A stretch of 12,118 bases of DNA from Clostridium sp. CAG:411 (GTDB lineage: Bacteria; Bacillota; Clostridia; Lachnospirales; Lachnospiraceae), in contig FR899684.1 in NCBI GenBank assembly GCA_000437275.1, positions 1-12,118 of the forward strand, written 5' to 3'. Of the stretch, positions 6,834-12,118 are shown piece after piece. Made by a program: the position numbers and the translations under genes. The notes under the pieces were generated by a model that had not been told where the DNA came from, did no database searches, and saw only the letters and a program-made list of their open reading frames with translations. Within the stretch, counting starts at the first letter, position 1; each line of letters opens with the position of its first letter.

Positions 6834-7784
6834 ATGGAAGAAAATGAAGTATATGTATACTTGTTTACTGGTTTCTTAGAAAGTGGTAAGACAAGTTTGA
6901 TACAAGGAACCATCGAAGAGCCTGATTTTATGAAAGGCGAGACAGGACTTTTAATCTGTTGTGAAGAAGGCGAAGTAGAATACGATGAGGCACTTTTGAA
7001 AAAAGTAGGCATTGACATGGTTGTAGTGGAAGAACAGGAAGACCTGACACCTGCCTATCTGGAGGAGTTAGACAAAAAATATCAGCCAAATCGTGTATTT
7101 ATCGAGTACAATGGAATGTGGCAGACAGAACTGCTTCGAGAGATGCAGATGCCGGATGATTGGATTATGGTACAGATATTGACAACGATTGATGCCAGCA
7201 CATTCCAGACCTATATGGCGAATATGGGAGGTATGGTTGTACAACAGTTTACAGATGCAGATGCGGTGATATTTAATCGTTGTGACGATGATACACCAAT
7301 GCCATCGTTCCGTCGACTTGTGAAGGCAAATAATCGTCGTGCACAGATTATTTACGAACATAAAAACGGAAATATAGTAAATGGTATGGAAGAGGAGATG
7401 CCATTTGACTTGAATGCAGATGTAGTTGAGATTAATGAGGAGGACTATGGAATTTGGTATATGGATGCCATCGACCATCCTGAAAAATATAAAGACAAGA
7501 CGCTCAAATTTAAGGCAATTATTTATCATCCAGAGGGATTTCCACCAGAGTGGATTGTACCGGGAAGATTTGCGATGACTTGTTGTGTAGAGGATATTAC
7601 GTTTATTGGATTTAAGTGTCATTGTCCGCAAGGGGCAGAATTTAAGACTCGTGACTGGGCAGACATTACCGTAAAGGCAAAAGTGGAGTACACACCGGAG
7701 TATGAGGGGGAGGGTCTTGTACTAGACACAGTCAAAATAGAAAGAACAGAAAAGTCAAAAGAAGAAATTGTATATTTCACATAA
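6834..7784 (+). CDS. COG0523-like GTPase fused to a TIGR03943/DUF1980-type C-terminal module
   Basis: This 316-residue protein begins with a P-loop domain like its neighbour: Walker A GFLESGKT (13-20) and the base motif NRCD (148-151), which keeps the Asp missing in the first protein. The family's CxCC site is gone; the matching stretch (about 62-72) reads MVVVEEQEDLT. There is no His-rich loop and no recognisable CobW C-terminal domain. Instead residues about 205-316 resemble the soluble C-terminal part of TIGR03943 (YcgQ/DUF1980) membrane proteins: EKYKDKTLKFKAIIYHPEGF, then GRFAMTCCVED (Cys250, Cys251), an HC-x-C-type pair (Cys262, Cys264), a DW-x-D-ITVKA strand and a Tyr-Phe near the end. 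TIGR03943 proteins often sit beside permeases and COG0523 genes. An AGAGG ribosome site lies 8 bases upstream. Inferred role: a partner or regulator of the first GTPase in metal delivery. The name is by resemblance only. Confidence 0.8.
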   Translation: MEENEVYVYLFTGFLESGKTSLIQGTIEEPDFMKGETGLLICCEEGEVEYDEALLKKVGIDMVVVEEQEDLTPAYLEELDKKYQPNRVFIEYNGMWQTELLREMQMPDDWIMVQILTTIDASTFQTYMANMGGMVVQQFTDADAVIFNRCDDDTPMPSFRRLVKANNRRAQIIYEHKNGNIVNGMEEEMPFDLNADVVEINEEDYGIWYMDAIDHPEKYKDKTLKFKAIIYHPEGFPPEWIVPGRFAMTCCVEDITFIGFKCHCPQGAEFKTRDWADITVKAKVEYTPEYEGEGLVLDTVKIERTEKSKEEIVYFT

Positions 7785-7827
7785 AATGAAATGGTCATTG
7801 TTATATTAAGTGCTATAAAATGATTAG

Positions 7828-7880
7828 ACCTCTTTAAGTGGGTATGGTAAATTGCCAATATCTGCTTAAAGAGGTTTTTT
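7828..7880 (+). terminator. Rho-independent terminator of the GTPase operon
   Basis: ACCTCTTTAAG (7828-7838) pairs perfectly with CTTAAAGAGGT (7865-7875) and is followed by a T-rich run to 7883. The 26-base loop can itself fold through TGG/CCA pairing. It lies about 43 bases after the second GTPase stop codon and separates the operon from asnB. Confidence 0.85.
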
Positions 7881-7934
7881 CTTATTGTGCATATCTTTTT
7901 GTTTCTATCATATATTAAAGAATAGATAATCGCT

Positions 7935-7962
7935 TTGGATTTTTTTATAGCTGGGATACAAT
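7935..7962 (+). promoter_or_regulatory. Possible sigma-A promoter of asnB
   Basis: TTGGAT (7935-7940) and TACAAT (7957-7962) are separated by 16 bases, which would start transcripts near 7969, about 35 nt before the ATG. The -35 is weak. Other AT-rich pairs upstream (for example GATAAT at 7925-7930) are also possible. There is no room for a T-box leader. Confidence 0.35.
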
Positions 7963-8003
7963 GCTTGAAATTTCTGAGGAAAGATTCGTATAGGAGGATG
8001 TAT

Positions 8004-9932
8004 ATGTGTGGTATAGCAGGATATGTTTCTTATGAAAATGATTTTATAGAGCAGAGACCGCTTCATGAGAACAGAGTAAGAAAAATGGGAAAAACAATTG
8101 TCCATCGGGGACCGGATGATTTTGATGTTTATGTAGGAAAACATGTGGCATTTGCACATACAAGGCTTGCGGTTATGGACCCTGCAAGGGGAAAACAGCC
8201 GATGAGAAAGGTAGTGGACGGAAAAGAGTATGTGATTGTTTATAATGGAGAAATATACAATGCAGGGGAAATTCGAACTGAACTTGTGAAACTAGGGTAT
8301 GTATTTTCTACTACATCGGATACGGAAGTGGTATTAAATGGCTATATTGCATATGGAAAAGAGCTGGTAGATAAATTAAACGGAATATATAGCTTTGTCA
8401 TATGGAATGAAAGAGAACGAACCACCTTCTTTTGCAGGGACCGATTGGGAGTAAAACCGTTATTCTATACCCTTAGAAATGGCACTTTTTATTTTGCATC
8501 TGAAATAAAAGCACTGTTTGCGGGAAATGCAGTAGAACCGATAATCAATAAATATGGGTTATGTGAATTGTTTGGTATTGGACCTGCTAGAGTGCCTGGC
8601 TGTGGAGTGTTCGAACAGGTATATGAAGTGCTACCGGGACATTGTGGCAGTTTTAGTGATGGTGGATTTGTACAGCATCAATATTGGAAACCAAAAGCAG
8701 TGCCAGTGACCGATTCTTATTTAGAAGCAGTTGAGCGGGTTCGGGAAATTTTGACAGATGCCATTGAACGGCAAATGGTATCGGATGTGCCGATTTGTAC
8801 CTTGCTGTCAGGCGGTTTGGATTCCAGTGTTGTATCAGCCGTAGCAGCAAAATATCAGCAAAAAAAAGGAATTGTGTTAGATACCTATTCTTTTGATTAT
8901 ACAGATAATCAGGAAAACTTTAGAGCATCCAGTTTTCAACCAGAGCAGGATCGCCCTTATGTCGATAAAATGGTGGCTGCAATCGGTTCGAATCACATCT
9001 ATTTAGAATGTGCATATGAAGACTTGTATGACAGCTTATTTGAGGCTGTGGATGCAAAAGATTTACCTGGAATGACAGATGTAGATGCCTCCTTGCTGTA
9101 CTTTGCGGGCAAAATAAAGGAAAGGCATACGGTATGTCTTTCAGGAGAATGTGCGGATGAAATTTTCGGAGGGTATCCATGGTTTCGTGCGGAAGAAAGT
9201 TTCTCTATTAATCGTTTTCCATGGTCGAGGGATTTGGAATTTCGCAAGGCTGTTTTGGAGAGTGAACTGTGTGAGACATTACCATTAGAAGAATATGTAC
9301 AGTCTCAGTATGATCGAAGTTTGCGGGCAATGTCGTTATTGCCAGAAGAGGCAAAAATAAAACAAGATCAATTGTTTACCATGAAGCAGTCAGATTTTGC
9401 GAAAATAAATGAAAGACAGTGGAAATTAATGGTAGAACGTAGAGAGCGAGAACTTTCTCATTTGAATATGAACTGGTTTATGGCTACCTTACTAGAAAGA
9501 AAAGATAGAATGACAATGGCGAAGGGATTGGAGGTTCGTGTACCATTTGCGGACCATAGACTCGTAGAGTATTTATATCAGATGCCTTGGAATTACAAGT
9601 ATTATAATCAGCAGGTTAAAAGTTTACTAAAGGATGCTATGGGATCCTATTTGCCAAATGAAGTGCTTTACCGAAGAAAATGCCCATATCCAAAGACATA
9701 TGATCCAAAATTTGAAGCGTTATTAAAGAAAAATCTAAAAGAAGTCTTATCTGATTCGGCAGCGCCAATTACAAAATTGGTAAATCATGAATATTTGGAA
9801 CGATTGATGCGTACTACATCGGATTATGGAAAACCATGGTTTGGACAGTTAATGGCAACACCACAGATGTATGCATATTTGATTCAAATGAATTATTGGA
9901 TGGAAAAATATCATGTGCAGTTACGACTATAA
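8004..9932 (+). CDS. asnB: Asparagine synthetase, glutamine-hydrolysing (AsnB)
   Basis: This 642-residue cytoplasmic enzyme makes asparagine from aspartate, ATP and glutamine. The start is set at 8004, not at the in-frame TTG at 7935: AGGAGG lies six bases upstream, and Met-Cys-Gly puts the catalytic Cys2 at the N-terminus once Met is removed, as class II amidotransferases need. The glutaminase domain (about 2-190) shows HRGPDD (34-39), YNGEIYN (80-86) and RDRLGVKP (145-152). The synthetase domain shows the PP-loop SGGLDS (269-274), SGECADEIFGGY (380-391) and ERKDRMTMAKGLEVRVPF (498-515). Length fits the bacterial AsnB family. The gene stands alone between a terminator and a convergent minus-strand operon, with no amino-acid pathway neighbours. 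All key residues are present, so it should be active. Confidence 0.95.
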   Translation: MCGIAGYVSYENDFIEQRPLHENRVRKMGKTIVHRGPDDFDVYVGKHVAFAHTRLAVMDPARGKQPMRKVVDGKEYVIVYNGEIYNAGEIRTELVKLGYVFSTTSDTEVVLNGYIAYGKELVDKLNGIYSFVIWNERERTTFFCRDRLGVKPLFYTLRNGTFYFASEIKALFAGNAVEPIINKYGLCELFGIGPARVPGCGVFEQVYEVLPGHCGSFSDGGFVQHQYWKPKAVPVTDSYLEAVERVREILTDAIERQMVSDVPICTLLSGGLDSSVVSAVAAKYQQKKGIVLDTYSFDYTDNQENFRASSFQPEQDRPYVDKMVAAIGSNHIYLECAYEDLYDSLFEAVDAKDLPGMTDVDASLLYFAGKIKERHTVCLSGECADEIFGGYPWFRAEESFSINRFPWSRDLEFRKAVLESELCETLPLEEYVQSQYDRSLRAMSLLPEEAKIKQDQLFTMKQSDFAKINERQWKLMVERRERELSHLNMNWFMATLLERKDRMTMAKGLEVRVPFADHRLVEYLYQMPWNYKYYNQQVKSLLKDAMGSYLPNEVLYRRKCPYPKTYDPKFEALLKKNLKEVLSDSAAPITKLVNHEYLERLMRTTSDYGKPWFGQLMATPQMYAYLIQMNYWMEKYHVQLRL

Positions 9933-9992
9933 AAATTGTATATTTTTCCAGTGCTAAAGAAGAAAAGGAAAATTTGCAAATAGTTTTAAAAC

Positions 9993-10050
9993 TACTGACA
10001 GAATCAAGCATTGACCTTCTTGGGGTATGGAATTTATGATTCTGTCAGTA
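9993..10050. repeat. 14-bp perfect inverted repeat between asnB and dpaB
   Basis: TACTGACAGAATCA (9993-10006) pairs perfectly with TGATTCTGTCAGTA (10037-10050) across a 30-base spacer that may fold weakly (ACC/GGT). The repeat sits between two convergent genes, so a bidirectional terminator is the simplest reading. On the plus strand it lacks a T run. On the minus strand it is followed by GTTTTAAAACTATTT, which is only fair. The palindrome AGTTTTAAAACT (9982-9993) adjoins its left arm. A remnant of a small mobile element or an sRNA hairpin are alternatives. Confidence 0.6.
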
Positions 10051-10087
10051 TAAACATAGGTAATCTAAATCTGCTAATCAATATTGG

Positions 10088-10681
10088 TTAATGTAATTCA
10101 TAGGATTGAAGAACAGGCTGTATCTGTTTTTCTTCTAAAGCCATTTCCAGTGTTGCAGGAATGAGATTCATGTGTGCCACCAAGGAATTTGGCTTTTTAC
10201 AAAAATCGTCCTGACCGAAAGGAACAAAGAAAACATGTTTGATTGCATAGAGTTCTCCTAAATTTTTAAAGTTGAGTCCAAGACTGTCATTGCTTGCAAG
10301 AGATAGAACTACAGGACGTTCGGTTCTAAGTTGTGATTTTGCAGCCATCAGTACTGGAGAATCAGTGATTGCCATGGAGAGTTTTGCCATGGTATTTCCA
10401 GTACAAGGAGCAATGAGGAGAATATCCAACATTCCTTTGGGACCAATAGGTTCTGCTTGCGAAATGGTAAGAATAGGACGATGTTCTGAAATTTCTTCTG
10501 CTTTTTCTAAAAAGTATTTACAGGAACCAAAACGGCATTCCATTTCCTGTGGTACATAGGAAAAAATGGGGATGATGGTTGCCCCCATCTCTTTTAAAAG
10601 TTTCATTTGTTCAAAAGCTTTCTCATAAGTACAAAAAGAACCGGTCATGGCAAAACCGATTGTCTTTCCGGATAGCGTCAT
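10088..10681 (-). CDS. dpaB: Dipicolinate synthase subunit B (flavoprotein-like)
   Basis: This 197-residue protein, also called SpoVFB, is the flavoprotein-fold partner of DpaA. Together they convert a dihydrodipicolinate-pathway intermediate to dipicolinic acid in the mother cell during sporulation. Visible hallmarks are the N-terminal GFAMTGSFCTYEK (9-21), the flavoprotein-like APCTGNTMAKL (91-101), TDSPVLMAAKS and a C-terminal VPFGQDD segment. Length matches the family (about 200). GAAGGA lies six bases before the ATG. The gene follows dpaA on the same strand after 86 bases, in the order known from Bacillus. No truncation or lost motif was seen. Confidence 0.93.
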   Translation of the reverse strand: MTLSGKTIGFAMTGSFCTYEKAFEQMKLLKEMGATIIPIFSYVPQEMECRFGSCKYFLEKAEEISEHRPILTISQAEPIGPKGMLDILLIAPCTGNTMAKLSMAITDSPVLMAAKSQLRTERPVVLSLASNDSLGLNFKNLGELYAIKHVFFVPFGQDDFCKKPNSLVAHMNLIPATLEMALEEKQIQPVLQSYELH

Positions 10682-10706
10682 AGAGATTCCTTCTTTCCTT
10701 TTTTAT

Positions 10707-10729
10707 GGTACCTGCACGACAGGTATGCC
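10707..10729 (-). other. Small hairpin in the dpaA-dpaB spacer
   Basis: TACCTG (10709-10714) and CAGGTA (10720-10725) form a 6-bp stem with a 5-base loop, and GG/CC can extend it through a bulge. On the transcribed (minus) strand it is followed by ATAAAAAAGG, not a U run, so it should not terminate. It could tune the relative output of dpaB or mark a processing site. Confidence 0.35.
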
Positions 10730-10767
10730 TACGTTTGCTTGCATTAAATTAACTGTTTTTCCTTATC

Positions 10768-11655
10768 TTACATAGATTTAAGTAGTACAATAATCTGTTT
10801 TGCTAAAATATCGGCTGCGGTTTTGGGAGATAATTTACCCGGAAGACCAAGGCAGTGTATGGTTGTAATGCTGAGTTTTTCGGCAGTATCAAAATCTACT
10901 CCACCTGGCATGGAGGCGATGTCAATAATAACAGCATCTTTACTGATAAAAGAGAGTCTGTGTTTATCAAGAACACGTACGGGAACGGTATTAAAAATAA
11001 ATAAGAAATTTCCGATATGATCGGCAAGCTGATCGTATGTCAATGTTTCATAGCCACAACTTTCTGCAAAAGCAAAATCGGTATCTTTTCTTGCACAAAC
11101 AGTGACTTGTGCATCCAATCCTTTTAATTTTCTGGCTAAAGCTTTTCCGCATTTGCCAAAGCCAAGAATCAGACAACGCGATTTGTGCAGTACATGTGGA
11201 CTGGCTTTGATCGCATGGTAAATAGCCCCTTCTGCGGTAGGGATTGCGTTTGCAATCGCAATGGAATCACATTTCAATAAATCATGGCAAGGAATTTGAT
11301 ATTTCCTTGCAAAATCTAATACTTCCTGCGGAAAATGCCCTCCAATCAGCATTTTAGGAGGATGTTGTTTTAAATGTTGGAAAAAATAATCAATGGTAAT
11401 GAGATAATTTTTATTTTCCGTATAGATATGTGTGTTATCTTTTGTAAAAGGAATTCCAGTAATCCATATATCACTCGGTAAAAGGTTGGCGGAAGAATCT
11501 AGGCTTTCTGTGTGCAATTCTCCCTCATCGGTGTTGCTTGGCAATGCAATTCCTGAGACAGAAAAGCCCATTTTCAGAAATTTTTTGTATAGTAAAAGTT
11601 GACGGTAATCTCCACCAATCATGGTGATTGTGTAGGAGAGAAAATCACGAGCCAT
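10768..11655 (-). CDS. dpaA: Dipicolinate synthase subunit A
   Basis: This 295-residue protein, also called SpoVFA, is the NAD(P)-dependent dehydrogenase-like subunit of dipicolinate synthase. It makes spore-core dipicolinic acid from the lysine pathway. Visible are the N-terminal IGGDYRQL (13-20), NAIPTAEGAIYHAI (136-149), the Rossmann motif LGFGKCGKALARKL (164-177), VIIDIASMPGGVDFD (242-256) and LPGKLSPKTAA (271-281), all typical of the family. A GGATGG ribosome site lies about nine bases upstream. A sigma-K-like promoter sits just upstream, which agrees with mother-cell expression. Many Clostridium species lack this pair and use an EtfA-type enzyme, so its presence narrows the host group. 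No defects were seen. Confidence 0.94.
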   Translation of the reverse strand: MARDFLSYTITMIGGDYRQLLLYKKFLKMGFSVSGIALPSNTDEGELHTESLDSSANLLPSDIWITGIPFTKDNTHIYTENKNYLITIDYFFQHLKQHPPKMLIGGHFPQEVLDFARKYQIPCHDLLKCDSIAIANAIPTAEGAIYHAIKASPHVLHKSRCLILGFGKCGKALARKLKGLDAQVTVCARKDTDFAFAESCGYETLTYDQLADHIGNFLFIFNTVPVRVLDKHRLSFISKDAVIIDIASMPGGVDFDTAEKLSITTIHCLGLPGKLSPKTAADILAKQIIVLLKSM

Positions 11656-11687
11656 AGAACAAAACCATCCTTAAAAAAGATATACTA

Positions 11688-11715
11688 TATTGTATGAGAA
11701 GGGAAAGAAAGGGTG
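11688..11715 (-). promoter_or_regulatory. Sigma-K-type promoter of dpaAB
   Basis: Read on the minus strand, CACC (11715-11712) is followed by CATACAATA (11696-11688), with 16 bases between the AC of the -35 and the -10. This fits the mother-cell consensus AC-N16/17-CATAnnnTA. The predicted start near 11681 gives a leader of about 26 nt. The -10 also fits sigma-E, but no sigma-E -35 is seen. In Bacillus subtilis the orthologous operon is sigma-K dependent. Confidence 0.65.
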
Positions 11716-11716
11716 A

Positions 11717-11750
11717 CAAAAAAAGCTGATACACGGTAAGTGTATCAGCT
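11717..11750 (-). terminator. Rho-independent terminator of the small membrane protein gene
   Basis: On the minus strand AGCTGATACAC (11750-11740), a TTACC loop and GTGTATCAGCT (11734-11724) form an 11-bp perfect stem followed by seven U (A at 11718-11724 on the plus strand). It begins about 13 bases after the stop codon at 11763. Its U tract ends only about 2-3 bases from the -35 of the dpaAB promoter. Confidence 0.9.
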
Positions 11751-11762
11751 CTTTACTTAAGA

Positions 11763-12047
11763 TTATTTTTCTTCGTTGATTTCTTCTGTAGGTTCGATAT
11801 TGACAATTTCATCATCTGAATAGAAATCATCATCAAAATCATCATCAAAGTCATCAAAATCATCATCTAAGTAGGTTGGGGTGAAGTATTTCACAACTGC
11901 GTAAGCAATGCCGGCAATAGCAGCAATGGCACCAATAACAGCAAGTACCCAGACAACTGTATTTGCTTTCTTTTCCTCATCCTTTTTTTGACGAATTAAG
12001 TCGTTTAAATGAGCAGTAGCAATAAGTTCTTCTAGTTTTTGATTCAT
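11763..12047 (-). CDS. Small single-pass membrane protein with Asp/Phe-rich tail, unknown function
   Basis: I read this as 94 residues starting at the ATG at 12047-12045, because GAAGGG (12063-12058) lies ten bases upstream; starts further up (12056, 12077) leave the ribosome site too close or inside the gene. An N-terminal amphipathic segment (about 1-28, many Lys/Glu, possible short coiled coil) precedes one membrane helix rich in Ala/Ile/Val (about 30-53). An acidic tail follows: YLDDDFDDFDDDFDDDFYSDDE at about 59-80, split as repeated DDDF units, then a Glu-rich end. No signal peptidase site is obvious. Similar short proteins with one helix and an acidic tail occur in Lachnospiraceae as conserved hypotheticals, from memory. 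It has its own terminator, so it is separate from dpaAB. Function unknown; binding of cations or a basic partner by the acidic tail is only a guess. Confidence 0.75.
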   Translation of the reverse strand: MNQKLEELIATAHLNDLIRQKKDEEKKANTVVWVLAVIGAIAAIAGIAYAVVKYFTPTYLDDDFDDFDDDFDDDFYSDDEIVNIEPTEEINEEK

Positions 12048-12118
12048 AGTTATCATTCCCTTCTTTTTTTCCCTCATATACTTATCTGTATATATATTAT
12101 TTATTTTACCACAAAAAT

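Noticed and set aside
7968..7982. CodY-like site upstream of asnB
   Set aside because: It matches only 10 of 15 positions of AATTTTCWGAAAATT with a poor right half, which is common by chance in AT-rich DNA.
7935..8003. N-terminal extension of AsnB from a TTG start
   Set aside because: It would bury the catalytic Cys2 and lacks a ribosome site, whereas ATG 8004 has AGGAGG six bases upstream.
9836..10039. 67-residue plus-strand open frame overlapping the end of asnB, with a protein-like tail after 9932
   Set aside because: Most of it lies in a shifted frame of asnB, there is no ribosome site near a start, and its end falls inside the inverted repeat. I could not link the tail to a known protein.

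Overview
The window looks like chromosomal DNA of a low-GC, spore-forming, starch-degrading Clostridia, most likely a gut or rumen member of the Lachnospiraceae. The grounds are the A/T-rich codon use, AGGAGG-type ribosome sites, textbook sigma-A promoters, a huge modular secreted amylase with Pro/Thr linkers and Ig-like modules, and a dipicolinate synthase operon for endospores. No rRNA, tRNA, CRISPR array, insertion sequence or phage gene was seen. I cannot name the species from sequence alone.

Layout, left to right. (1) Bases 1-656 are the 3' end of a secreted surface-type protein: a Pro/Thr linker, then two lysine-rich Ig-like (Big_2-type) repeats, ended by a strong hairpin terminator. 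(2) Bases 843-5547 form a stand-alone transcription unit: an extended -10 sigma-A promoter, a 1517-residue secreted GH13 alpha-amylase of the AmyE type (subfamily 28), and a terminator. The enzyme carries a CBM26-type starch-binding module, a roughly 330-residue region that I read as a CBM74-type raw-starch module, and four further Ig-like modules. (3) Bases 5569-7885 form a two-gene operon of COG0523 (CobW-type) GTPases. The first has the CxCC metal motif and an extreme His/Cys-rich loop. The second lacks both and is instead fused to a module like the C-terminus of TIGR03943/DUF1980 proteins. The leader contains a 19-bp near-perfect palindrome that could be an operator. (4) asnB (8004-9932) encodes a glutamine-dependent asparagine synthetase. 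(5) On the minus strand, dpaA (spoVFA) and dpaB (spoVFB) encode the two subunits of dipicolinate synthase. A sequence matching the mother-cell sigma-K promoter consensus precedes dpaA. (6) Upstream of dpaA on the same strand is a small acidic single-pass membrane protein of unknown function, whose terminator abuts the sigma-K-like promoter.

How the parts relate. The amylase probably attacks granular starch outside the cell, with two different binding modules holding the substrate. The COG0523 pair probably handles a metal ion, zinc being the usual guess for this family, and the motifs lost in one partner are kept in the other. dpaA and dpaB make the dipicolinic acid loaded into the spore core. 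Nothing ties the three groups into one pathway. The most unusual item is the asymmetric COG0523 pair with its palindromic leader; the second is the amylase with its probable CBM74 module and basic C-terminus.
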